64,000 nucleotides of DNA, from positions 62,001-126,000 of the forward strand of contig BDDD01001791.1 in the NCBI GenBank assembly GCA_001972305.1, read 5' to 3'. This DNA is from Cephalotus follicularis (Eukaryota; Streptophyta; Magnoliopsida; Oxalidales; Cephalotaceae). Shown here in pieces: positions 1 to 11,621 of the stretch (its first letter is position 1; the number at the start of each line of letters is the position of its first letter). The notes under the pieces are model-generated. The model saw only the letters and a list, made by a program, of their open reading frames with translations, did not search any database and was not told the DNA's origin. A program made the translations under genes and the position numbers.

Positions 1-1220
1 TAATTAATATAATTACAACAAGCATGTACAAGAACTCGTAAGACCAGCATGAGGTATCCTAAACCTTATCATATTAATGTGATCAAAATCACCTACTATT
101 ATAAATCCGGGTGTAGATCCCATGTACACTCGAACATATGCACTCTCTTCTACAGTTTTTACAAGGTGTCAAGTCTTCAAATCAACCGTTGCTCGACTCA
201 TTCGGAATTTCGCCACAACACATGTAAATGCTGATGGTTTTCATGTTACTCAATATATTATATTTCATAAATACTAGGATCTATATGTCCTTGTGTTGCA
301 ATCGATAGATGGACAATATAATTATAAATTTATTTAGATTCTTTCACTATGCCTCATCTGATTGTACACTAAACACAAGTAAAGTGGTATACTAAAGTGC
401 ACCTAACAATTTCTTGGTATTCAATAAGCTTTTTCACGTAGCTCAAACAGTTTTATAACGTAATACGGCTTGTTGCCACAGAGGAAAGGTCAAAGGATAA
501 TTTCTATGTTATGGGAAAAAAGGCCACGTAATGCATATATATTTGTCTTCATACGGTGTGTATAATAAGCATATATATAGTCTAATAAAACTACCTTTAA
601 CAAGTAAAAACTGTATCAATTATATTTGCTTCTATTTTGCATTGGTTTAAGAGGATAACCAGGCCTTATCAACCTGATTAGGTCCCCTCAAGATAACAAT
701 TTGAGATCCTAACCAGTTAGTTAATCCCTCGTGAACAAGTTTTGGCATTCTTCTATGAACAACCAACCTTACTACTATCAAGAACTGAGAATCTAAAAAT
801 GACACGATAAATTCCAAATCTTAGCCATGGCGGCGGAGGAAACAGGAGTGGTACATCAAAAAGGGAATCGTTATTGTACTTTGTTTAAAGTTGAAGACTA
901 GAATGTCAATCATAGTACCTATTTTGAAGACTTCGTGTTTGATATGACTTCATGTTTTGTATCTCATGTGAGATTCAATGAAGAAGGAATCAGAACAGCT
1001 TAGCAATTGATGTACACACAACACAAGGAAATTTCAAGAGATCACTTACGACGACGATGAACTTTAGCAAGATATTCCAATACGCGAACCCATGTCGTCA
1101 ATTCCTCCCAGGAACCATACTCTTCTTTAACATGTTAAATATGAGACACATTGCCATGCTTTATAGAGGGGTCCCATCGTGCTGACGTGGCAGGCCATGT
1201 TTTGTTCATACGCTGATGTT
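1..1220. other. AT-rich intergenic DNA with one weak exon-like stretch
   Basis: No gene is recognised. On the minus strand about 1050-1130 reads as an open exon-like stretch (containing SWEELTTWVRVLEYL) ending at a good splice donor (cgtcgtc then gtaagt, near 1050). I do not recognise the protein, and no partner exons are visible. The solo LTR that follows inserted next to this stretch, so it may be a decayed gene remnant. Confidence 0.3.
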
Positions 1221-1225
1221 CCTCT

Positions 1226-1569
1226 TGTTAAAATTGGAGTCAAATTAGTGTGGACCCGGTTTTTGGGCCACGGGATGGGTAGTGGTTGTTTGGACCATAT
1301 TTTATGTTAAGCCCTATGTTAACTAGGGTTTTAACAAGTTTGTTCTTAGTGGTGAGTATAAGTACAAAAACACTGTGAGTGTGGGGTGTGACTTAGGATT
1401 GTGAGAGTGCTAGCTTGTACTCGGTTTATCAATCTTAGTGGAATCGCCTGAGATCGGAGTGATCTCGCCGTGAACGTAGGTCTTCTGACCGAACCACGTA
1501 TATCTTTCGTGTTGCTTTAATTATCTGCACTAGTTTGTGTGTGTGTCAATCAGTCTGAAAATCATAACA
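1226..1569 (+). mobile_element. Solo LTR, copia-like, with perfect CCTCT target duplication
   Basis: The 344-bp element starts TGTTA and ends TAACA. It is flanked by an identical 5-bp duplication CCTCT (1221-1225 and 1570-1574), the footprint of LTR-retrotransposon integration. Inside there is a TATA-like stretch (gagtataagtac, about 1352) followed by a leader-like region whose text (gtgaacgtaggtc ... gaaccacgta) resembles the U5 region of plant copia LTRs. No internal domain, primer-binding site or second LTR is present, so it is a solo LTR left by LTR-LTR recombination. Orientation is inferred from the TATA and U5-like order. Confidence 0.85.
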
Positions 1570-1574
1570 CCTCT

Positions 1575-2837
1575 GCCACTGATCAGTTAAGCAAAACTAT
1601 GAGGAAGGGCAACGGTCATGATTTCAACAATGGAATTTGTATTATTCTCTCATGATTTCTCTGACTCTCTCATTATCTATATACATGGGCACGACCATGG
1701 CCTAATTGATTGATTGATAAAAATTTAACTCCCCACTTACATTTATTATATATCAATCAATTTTTTTTGTATTTTATAAAATAATATTTTTTATCAAAAC
1801 ATATAAAAAAAAATACATATAATAATACTAGAACCAATAATATTACCATCAAGTGTCAAAATATCATTAATTTTTTTTATTATCAATATTTTAATTTTTA
1901 ATAAAATAATAATTTATTTAATATTGTGATGCCGTCTCCATCTTGGTATTCTTTTAACGAGTATTAAAGTACAATGAGATTCTATATTTTAGCGCCACTA
2001 AGTTTTTGTTGACTTGTCAAACGGAAGCAACCACATTCCAGTTTATCCTCCAGAAACCATGCTAATATTATACACCAAGGCAAACACACGTTCCTATTTC
2101 TTTGAATATTCAGAGTCCACATTCTCTAGTTCAAGGACCGCCAATTCTGTTTTCTTTGTTATATTGACTAGTACTACCTTCTTTCTTTCTTTTTTCCCTC
2201 TATAGATGGAACATTGAAGGGTTTTGTGAGTCAATTGGGATTCAAAGAAAGAAAGACGAGTCATGAGGGAAGTGTTAGTGGGGTTAATTGTTTTGGTGGG
2301 TAATGATCAATAGCACTAGAGTCCACAAAAATTAGTGAAATAAACAGAAAGGGTACATACTTAGGTATTGTAGTGCCTAATTAATGCCTTTGAGAATTGA
2401 GATGAACCCTCTTCTCCACTCTCCAAGTTTTGTGCCCGATGAAATGGTTCCCTACTTGGACTTCTCCGATAAGATATGCATGTGTGCCCTAACTTGCCTA
2501 GTACCAGTCATTTCGTACCTAGGTATATTTATAATGGTTATTGAAATTTTAATTAGTATCACTATTGTTTAATGACTAATGAGTATCTTTATATTGCTTT
2601 ATGTCTAATCATTATTGTCTAATAAAAGTAATGATTAGGAAAATATGAGTATTGTCCTCCAATTTTCTTATGATTAGGAAATCTTAGATTTTGTTCACTT
2701 CTAATGTTTCAAACCTTTCATATTCTCCTTGGAACTGAAAACAAGGAGAAGAGCATCTCTCTCTCTCTCTCACATTGCAACTTCATTGGATGTTTTGCTA
2801 ATTCTCTTTTTGGTTGGATTGTGGTTTTGTTTTGTAG
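1575..2837. other. AT-rich intergenic DNA
   Basis: No gene is recognised. It contains low-complexity A/T runs around 1740-1930 and a short CT microsatellite at about 2757-2772. The short open frames here have no recognisable content. Confidence 0.5.
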
Positions 2838-3150
2838 GCTTTGAAATTGGGGAGATGTGTGAATTCAACCTGTCTGCCTAGAACACCTATAGTGGTGAGG
2901 GTAAAGAAAGGTATCAGGGCTAATGTGTTTTTGGACAACAGAGCTTACAGAGAATACTTGAACTCCAAATTCAATGCAACTCCGGTGGACATGGAAAGCG
3001 CTGCCGTCAACAGAAGACTCCTTTTATTGCAATAAGAGCTCTATCTGATTTAGCTGCTGGAGGTTCTTCTCTGTCAAATGAAGCTTCTACCTTTGCTTCA
3101 TTGGCGGCTCAAAAATGCAGTTGATGCCTTACTTGGATTTGTTGCCTTAA
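2838..3150 (+). pseudogene. Last-exon remnant of a bark storage protein / nucleoside phosphorylase-like gene
   Basis: A splice acceptor (ttttgtag) ends at 2837. It is followed by a frame containing RVKKGIRANVFLDNRAYREY and then FNATPVDMESAAV, the C-terminal block of plant phosphorylase-superfamily proteins (bark storage protein A / MTA-nucleosidase-like). The ATPVDMESAAV segment corresponds to the nucleoside-binding ME(S/C) motif of that fold. The frame then breaks: after 3010 the expected continuation (IRALSDLAAGGSSLSNEA) lies in a different frame, and a further slip follows near 3115. Upstream exons are not visible. In the intact family the protein is a vacuolar storage protein or nucleosidase. 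This copy is a decayed fragment and should not give that product. Confidence 0.75.
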
Positions 3151-4561
3151 TGTTTGCGTAAAATGCCTCATTTTTCAACATACGGTGTTACATTGATTCA
3201 TTAGCAAAAATTTTGAAAGAAGGAGAAAGTTCAGGATGTTGTCACGATTCGCTTAGTTTTATCATCAATAATATGAAAAACTGCAACTGATGAGTTACAG
3301 TTTATTGAAAATTGGGTTTAGTTTCATTGTACACATTTTGATGTTTTCGAAAATAAATCTTTTCATTTTTATGGCATCTTTTGAATTGGATTTCGTAGCG
3401 GACACTTTTATTGTGTTTGTATTCAAAAGATCAGGGGGCACCACCACATAATTTAAAAAAAATAAAAATAAAGCGAACTTAATTGGCAAGTGACAATTAG
3501 TAAATATAAATAAGATAATGCAATAAAAATATTATCCATATAGGATGATACCAAGTAAACGCAAATCCTAAGATGATGTTGAGTAATAATAGTACATGGC
3601 AAAAAATATTTCTCATTATCTGAAAATATTGTTTCTCAAGGTTTCACTAATTGACTATAAAGAACATCTCATAAGATAAATTTTGAGATTTATAATAATG
3701 AAATCTCAAATTCGAATGCATGTTTCTTAACAAACATTTGTACGATTATCCTAATCAATAATAGAGCTAAGATTTTTATATTAGGTTAAAACTAAAAAGA
3801 AAAAAATTTATCATTTATGGGTTAACGAGTACGAGAGCAATTCTTGTATTTTAAAAAGAATCTCGTATTTAATTAGTTTCAATTTTGAATATTTGTTAAA
3901 AAAAAACTAAATTAATGTTGTTTTATCCCATTTGAAACTATAAATGTTAAATTAAAATTTTTTAAGTTTGAGACTTTAAATTGAAATTATTCGTATATGT
4001 TGATGGAATGAAATTTTGTCATTTAAAACTATTAGTATTAACTTCTTTTGATGGATTTTAAATGCTATTAAATGACCGTAGTAACCTGGTGGATTTTAAA
4101 TGCCATTAAATCACCATAGTAAGTTAGTGACAAAAGGAATGTATTTGCAACTTTGTAAACGATCTTTGAGGTTATCTTTGTCATTGAATCTTTGGCGCCA
4201 GCACAATAATACGGGTAATTCCGTTAATAACATCATAAAGAGTGGCAAGGCAAATTTTAATTCTCCTCCATTATTAAAAAGAAAGTTAATTACATTTTTT
4301 CTCTTAGGTTGAGTTTAAATATAAGTCAGTCAGTTAATTTGTAATAATATAAAATAATATTTACATAATTTTATTTTAATTCATCAATTTAATTTTATAT
4401 AAACTATTACATTATCAATAACACCATAAAATATGATTTAAAAATCAAAATATTAATAATTAATTTTTATTGATGTTTTTATACTTTATTAAATTCTATC
4501 AAAAAAAATAAAATAAAAGAGAACATATGGATTAATTTATAAATTATTTGAAACTAATGAA
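3151..4561. other. AT-rich intergenic DNA
   Basis: Long A/T-rich tracts. No recognisable gene, RNA or element boundary was found. The short frames at 3295-3489 and 4100-4312 have compositions expected of noise. Confidence 0.5.
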
Positions 4562-5225
4562 TTAGGTTATAGTTAAAATCGAAAATATGAGTGTTCGTTT
4601 TGGTATTCTTTGAATCACAAATTTTTTTGAGTCGAATATTTGAACTGCCTTATCAACCGAACCGAACCGAACTAAATGATCCAGTTTAGATTTTATACGA
4701 AATTGTCGGCTCCAATGTGCTACAACAGAACACCATTGTCGACCGTCGATTCGCTCACAGTACAATCCGTGATATAGGACCCCAGATATTCCTTCTAGAG
4801 CCTTCCCTGGGTCTACCAGAAATCGCCCAAGTCCTCTTCGAAGAGCTGTTTCTTGTTCATCTTTTTCATTCTTGAGTGGTTCAATGAACAAAGAGAAACT
4901 AGATATCTTATCTTCTTTACGAATCACTATGGGATACTACAACGAAGATGAGTTTTCTTTATGTGATGTTTCAGTTGAGGGTCCGTGTACTTTTAAGTCG
5001 TTGCCGAAGATGAATGGGAATCAAGCTTTGTAGTTGAAGGAGTTGGAGAGTACTTGTGAGGGCTTTGAGGAGGTTTTGAGAAATAATGGTGGAAATTAAT
5101 GTATTTGAGTAGCCCTCCATCTGGGGTGTTAAAGACGATAAATAAAGGTGATCAAATGGAGAACAGTGCTGAAGATGACCAGGAGATCAAAGAGGAGGAG
5201 CTTCAACTGAAATATGCAAAGTATT
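4562..5225. other. Unrecognised coding-like remnant
   Basis: A 121-codon open frame runs on the minus strand from 4927 to 4562 (contains EPLKNEKDEQETALRRGLG). The plus strand over 4884-5222 also looks exon-like: a frame from ATG 4884 (MNKEKLDILSSLRITMGYYN...) is stopped at 5031. A second frame from 5099 ends in an acidic and charged run (EDDQEIKEEELQLKYAK) exactly at a splice-donor-like gtatttg at 5223. I recognise neither strand's product. It could be a decayed gene upstream of the LIN locus or chance. Base composition is richer in G+C than its flanks. Confidence 0.3.
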
Positions 5226-6288
5226 TGCTACTGTTTCTTCAATTTTTTTTTCTTCAAAAATAATTGTGGTTATTTTCTCGTACCATATGATAAACTTATT
5301 TTTTACCAAATTATGGTTATTCCAAATCAATTCATAGAGTTAATTGATACAAATTTAGTCCTTTGCAATCCTGATAACATTGTTACTATCTTCTATTTCT
5401 GATTAATCCTTTGAGGACTGAATTGAGGCAAAATAACTTTTAGGTAGCCAAGGACACATAGTTAACTACGTAATCTCAACTTTATTTTGGGAGTTACTGT
5501 CGTGATATTGAGTTGGGTATTTCTTAATCTGCCAAATAATAACATTTCATATATGAATCAGTCAGTCAAGGATGGTGAAAGAGAGATGTACATAGACTTT
5601 GACATAGAATATCAATTATTTGAGTTGGTCAGTCTAAAATACCTTATTGGACTATTTGACCAATGGACCACTTGTTGGTTATTAATATATAAAGACAGGT
5701 AATTTTGCAAAACTTGAAATAGCTCAATAATTGGCCTGCTAGATTCTTGCAGTTGGATGGATACTATGCATCAATGTGAATGATTTGATTCCTATTTCTT
5801 GTTTATGCAAACGATGGTTCACCTTTTCATTATTAGCAGAATAAGTTCAATAAATAAACTTTTGAGTAATTCTATAGACACTAACTTAGTCCCAAAAGAA
5901 TTTCACTTACAAATTGTAAGCTGCCAACCTTAAACAGAATTATTCAGTTACATATTGTTCTTTATCTATGTTATATGCATACTCATGTTATGCTATCTTG
6001 ACAAGTGAATTCCTGTTTCTCTACTTCATCAAATTCTATTAACGAATCTCTTGCTGGTGTCATTTGGATTCTATGAACCATTACAAGTCCTCTGTTTTTT
6101 TGTCGGTAGACTTTTCTTGTAAGTCTTCTTGTTGTTGTCACTTTATGACAAAGTAAAGCTTTAGGGGGTATAAGTTGATGGGTTATAATCAACCTTTCTT
6201 GTATATAAGTGAATTTAATCTCTAAATTCAGTTTGACAATTCAAAGCTTAGTCCTGGTTCTTAAGGTCAAATTTTTGAATTTTTGTAG
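5226..6288. other. Non-coding stretch upstream of the LIN-like locus
   Basis: No exon of the LIN N-terminal domain could be recognised on either strand. It may be an intron, a decayed 5' part of the locus, or intergenic DNA. Confidence 0.4.
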
Positions 6289-6522
6289 CCAATATGGACT
6301 GAAGGAGAGAGGTCAGTTGCATTTTTTTGGCAGCAGTAGTGCCAGCAGCAAATATTAGTCTACAGCACCATATTATCCACAGACAGTCTCCTAAAAAAAA
6401 AAGGAATTCTGGGAGCTCAATATCATCCACGAATAAAATTTCTGATTCAGAATCAGAATCTTCCTTGGATGACCATTCTGCTGACTCTTATTTCATATTC
6501 AGAATCTGAAACCAAATGTGAG
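6289..6522 (+). pseudogene. Frameshifted exon of the LIN-like gene
   Basis: The acceptor ttttgtag ends at 6288 and a donor (gag then gtaatc) lies at 6522/6523. The start reads PIWTEGERSVAFF in one frame, then meets a stop. The LIN-like serine/acidic linker (SPKKKRNSGSS ... ISDSESESSLDDHSADS) sits in another frame, and the last codons before the donor would have to return to the first frame to join the next exon at 6618. The first slip coincides with a run of seven T (6322-6328), so one indel there would explain it. Either this exon is broken in the gene, or the homopolymer is miscalled and a second change exists near 6500. The linker type (serine/acidic before the U-box) is what the family has at this place. 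Confidence 0.55.
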
Positions 6523-6617
6523 GTAATCGACACTAACAATAAAATAGAATGTCCAAAATGGACTGATTTATCTATGCAGCTATATCGTATAAATATGTAG
6601 TGTTTCATGTCTTGTAG

Positions 6618-9600
6618 GATAAGAACAGCAAAATGGCATTGTTTGAATCTAGTCAAAGCCAAACTCAAAGACAAAAGCAACCCATCTATGTAGAATCTAG
6701 CCCGTATGTGATATTGAAACCCAATCTTCGCCTTGACATAGAATGGTAAATTTTCTAATATTTGGTTGTTTGTGTCATCAGTTCTCCAGACCACCAAATG
6801 GCTGATTTTGATGACCCACCTGGCGGTGGAAAGCATACACCTCCTAAGGACTTTTTTTGTCCCATTACTAGCCATCTATTTGATGATCCAGTGACCCTTG
6901 AGACAGGCCAAACATATGAGCGCAAAGCAATCCAAGAATGGATTGATAGAGGAAACTCAACATGTCCAATTACGCGACAGAAGCTGCATAGTACCCAACT
7001 GCCTAAAACAAACTATCTTCTCAAAAGGCTAATTGCAAGATGGCAAGAAAGTAACCCTAATGCAGTACTGAATCAGGCAGAGAGCCCTCAATTAGAAACC
7101 GAGCCGATGTTAGGGTCAATGATGCCTGCCACTTCGCCTGACAGTTTAATAAGCCAAGCCACCCTTGATGGGACAGTGAGTGAACTGCGTCATGCTATTA
7201 CCGATCTTTGTATGTCAGAAACTCTAAAAGAGTCTGAAATGGCTGTTCTCCGAATAGAAAGATTCTGTCAGGAAGTGAACCTGGACTATGATATCCAAGT
7301 TATGCTCACAAAACCTCCAGCTATCAATGGATTTGTGGAGATTCTTTTCAATTCTGTCGACCCCAGGGTATTAAATGCAACAGTTTTTCTCCTATCTGAA
7401 CTGGGGTCAAGAGACAAGTCTGTGATCCAGTCGCTTACAAGAGTTGACTCTGATATTGACTGTATTGTTGCTCTTTTCAAGAAAGGGTTGCTTGAGGCTG
7501 TCGTTCTGATATATCTTTTAAGGCCATCCACTTTGAGCTTAATAGAGATGGACATGTTGGACACCATCTTAACAGTCATTAAGAACAAAGATGAACATTT
7601 TATTAAGATGAGTTTGAAGCCAAGAACAGCATCTGTGATTCTCTTAGCACAGATTCTTGGAAGCTCAGAAAAGGACATTGTATCCTCAACTGCTAATTCC
7701 ATTGTTTCTTCAAGGGTGATTGAGAGCATTATTGGCAGCCTGGAAGCTGAATGGGCAGAGGAGAGGATTGCTGCTGTTGGAATCCTATTAAGATGCATGC
7801 AAGAGAACGGGAATTGCAGAAACACCATAGCTGATAAAGCTGAGCTGGCTCCAGTTTTGGAGAACTTCAATGGGGCGAGTGATTCAGAACAGTATGACAT
7901 AGTTCACTTTCTCTCTGAGGTAGTAAAATTAAATAGGTACGCAAATTGCAACTCACTACTCTATGCCTATGAATTCTTTAATTTCCAATGTCTTGTCAAT
8001 GACTGTGGGTTCTATGCCACTATATAACCAATTCATTTTTTTTTTCTTTAGGAGGGCACGCAATGAGAAAGTTCTCCATATCATTAAAGATGAGGGTGCT
8101 TTTAGTACAATGCATGCCCTCCTCGTGTATTTACAGACAGCCCTCCAAGACCAACGTCCTGTTGTGGCTGGTCTCTTGCTCCAACTTGATCTTCTGGTTT
8201 GCATCTCTTTCTACACAATTGCTTGATTAATTAAATTGTACCAATAACTTAATTAATATGTCTTGGTTTGTAGGCTGAACCAAGAAAGATGAGTATATAC
8301 CGTGAAGAGGCAATAGATACTCTCATTTCATGTCTCAGAAATTCGGAATTCCCTGCTTCCCAAATAGTAGCTGCGGAGACAATAGTATCATTGCAAGGTA
8401 GATTCACTGCCTCTGGGAAGCCCCTTACAAGGGCTGTTCTTCTAAAACGTGCTGGACTCGAAAAAAGTTACAGATATATTATGCGAATGGAGCTGCTTAG
8501 CAACATCTCGGGGGAGGTTGAAGATACGGAGGTGAGTTTCTTTGTAACTCATGTACAACAATGGCGAATTATTGCTATATGGCTCATCATTGTTTCCTTT
8601 GAGTTCATTTTATCTCTGGTAGTTTATAATCCTATAATCATAAAAGGTAATTATATATGAATTCTTAGGAAGAAGAGAATGCAGCTGATGACCGGGAAAG
8701 AAGAATGGCATTTGTTCTAGTAAGCCATGACTTTGGTCTGCTGTTTGAGGCTTTAGCAGAAGGCTTAGAGAGCAGATATCCAGAGTTATTTTCAGCATGC
8801 TTCTTGTCAGCAGTATGGCTTGTACACATGCTCAATGCTCTTCCAGACACAGGGATACGAGGAGCTGCACGAGTTTGCTTGCTCAAGCGCTTCATATCAA
8901 TATTCAGGTCGTCAAAGGAAGTTGAAGATCAAACCCTCTTGTTGCTTGCTCTAAACACCTTAATAAATGACCCTGGTATACTAGCAATTTTTTAAGCCAA
9001 AAAAATTTGAGTTATGAAGTTGGAGTACCTCATGCTTTCTTTTCTTTTTTTGGATAAACTCAAAAATGTATTCCTATTCCAAAGGACGTAAACATATGAC
9101 CGCAGTACAATCAAGGGAACAGGCCTTAAGAAGGAAACAAAAAGTAGAATTTTTTTGTTTCTGTCTAGCATTATAATCAGTTTTATAGTAATTTTTTATA
9201 TTTCATGGATGGGGCTTGATGCCATCTTCATCAAACTGCAAATTCATACCATTTTGTTTTGCAGATATCTGAAGCCTAAAGCTATTATACAACATAATTA
9301 TGAATATAAGAAATCAGCATAGAATAACTGACTGAACATCATCTCTAGAAACCCCAAACTAATCATAAACTTCATATAGAAATGCTGGTGATTTGATGAA
9401 GTAAATACACTAAAGCATTGCAAAAAAAAGATAAATAATGTATGCAATGCCTCTCCACGATAGATGATAACACCTTTTTGGCAAGGTTTATGTGAGTATA
9501 CATATGTTCTTTGTAGCACAGCTGAATTGCACTTGATTTTTTTACTTCAGTTTGGAAAGAAATTAATGTGCTTGATTCTGCTTAAATCAGAGGGGCTGCA

Positions 9601-11621
9601 TGATCTATCTTACTACAGGAAGGATATTATGAAAGGTTTAAGAGAACTTAGGAAATCCTCTCCATTGGTATTTGACTCGCTGAAAATCTTATCCGAATGG
9701 TCTGATTCTAGTACTGTAAGTTCCTTGAGCTTCTACTTCTTATAATTTGCTTTTGAAAGATAAAGTAAAAGAGTAATTAATTTGACATAATCGTCTTTTT
9801 TCTTGTGGGCAACAGGACTTCTGGAGTCATAAAGAAATTGTCCAAGTAGATTCTGGTGAGAATGGAGAAGTGCTGTCAGTAGTTTGCTTTGAAAACAAGA
9901 TATTTTCTGGCCATTCAGATGGAACCATCAAGGTAAATATCACCACTAGCATTAAATTTTATAATCCCATACTTGATGGTTTAAATTATTGTAGGTTTGT
10001 TCTCATATCAACAATTTGTGCTAATTTTAAGGCGTAGATGTGCATATGACTATTGTATGGGTGACAGAAATAAACAAATAAACATACTGTTAGATTCTAA
10101 TATAGCAGATATATATTTCATTTAAGTTTGATGGTTTTCTTGGACTCTAGGTTTGGACTGGTAGAGGCAGCATTCTTCATCTTCTCTATGAAACAAGAGA
10201 ACATACCAAGGCAGTTACTAGCTTAGCAATTTTAGAGTCAGGGGAAAAACTTTATAGTGCTTCACTTGATAAAACTATCCGGGTATGCTCCTATACTTCT
10301 TCCTTGTATTATCTCTCCATCATCACTGACTATATTTTTTAACACAAATTGTGATGGGCAGGTATGGTCCATAGGAAATGAAGTAATGCATTGTGCACAC
10401 GTACATGATATGAAGGATCAGGTCAATAATCTAATCGTTTCCAATAGCATCGCGTGCTTCATTCCACAAGGATCTGGTGTCAAGGTGTCATATAAAACCA
10501 CACATGCATTCTGTTTGCAAGTTTTGTTTCTATTTAATCTTGTGGACTGAGCATTCTCTTCCCTTTGTCTTCTAGTCTTAATCATATGCAAGAAAGTTGA
10601 TACAGTAACTGAAGACAGGAATTTCGTTTCTGTTCTAGGTTCACTCGTGGAATGGAGGTTCCAAATTGTTGAATACAAACAAACATGTGAAGTGCCTGGC
10701 TTTAGTACACGGAAAACTATACTGCGGCTGCCATGACAGTAGTATTCAGGTATATCATGTTTCCTTCAACATGGCCTTATTGGCATCAATCCAGAACTCT
10801 AAACAAGTTCCTCTGTCACATTAGTCATTACATAAAATCATCTGATGAGATTATGTTGTGAGCATTCAGGAAATCAATTTGGCCACAGGAACATTGAATA
10901 CCATTCAAAGTGGTTCAAGAAATTTTTTAGGGAAATCAAATTCTATTTATGCACTGCAAGTACACAATGGACTGATATATACAGCAAGCTCTAGCTTAGA
11001 AGGAACTACTGTGAAGGTACCTGCTGAAAAAACTAGATCAGTTGCCATATCTTTTGCTAGTAGGCATTAATATCTTGATTCCTATGTCAGCATATAATTC
11101 TAATTTCAAGTTATATATGTTTCATTTTGGGACGGTTTTTGGGCAGATAACAAAGTCTTTTTAACATTTTTTGTATGGTGAAGATCTGGAGCGATACCAA
11201 TTATAGTGTAGTTGGATCTCTGCAGACTACTATGCAAGTGTGTTCAATGGCCATAAGCTCAGAGATACTATATTTGGGGTGCAAAGCAGGAGTTGTAGAA
11301 ATCTGGGATCGGAAGAAGCAGAATAAAATCGAAACACTGCAAACAGGTACCGGTGGCAAGGTTGTTTGCATGGCTCTAGATGATGATGAACAAGTTCTGG
11401 TCATCGGAACATCAGACAGCCGAATTCAGGTAAACTAGTTCTTTGATCATGATTCTGTAGGATGTTCATCTTCCTAAATTCAATATGTAATTACCACCAT
11501 ATATCTCTCCCTTCAAATTATATAACAATAGCTGCAAACTTATGTCAATTGAAATATATTAGCCCTCTGATCAAATTCAAAATCTCTTTTCTTTTGCTTG
11601 CAGGCATGGGGAATAAGCTAG
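6618..11621 (+). CDS. LIN-like: LIN/CERBERUS-type E3 ubiquitin ligase (U-box, ARM-like, WD40)
   Basis: Thirteen exons were placed by GT-AG sites: 6618-6745, 6782-7936, 8052-8196, 8274-8531, 8669-8975, 9591-9715, 9816-9932, 10151-10282, 10362-10484, 10639-10749, 10870-11016, 11184-11429, 11604-11621. They sum to 3012 nt, an open frame of 1003 codons ending AWGIS-stop. A U-box begins at about 6837 (PPKDFFCPITSHLFDDPV, then TCPITRQ). An ARM-like helical region follows (IKDEGAFSTMHALLVYLQ, AEPRKMSIYREEAIDTL), then C-terminal WD40 blades (GHSDGTIKVW, SASLDKTIRVW, GCKAGVVEIWDRK, GTSDSRIQAW). The U-box recruits an E2 enzyme for substrate ubiquitination; legume LIN/CERBERUS acts in rhizobial infection, whereas roles elsewhere are less clear. 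Full-length legume proteins are about 1,480 residues, so some 480 N-terminal residues are missing or unrecognised. The 5' limit is uncertain. If translated from ATG 6633 or 6799 it would be a shorter ligase. Confidence 0.85.

Noticed and set aside
7286..7900. 204-codon minus-strand frame
   Set aside because: Complement of the U-box/ARM exon of the LIN-like gene.
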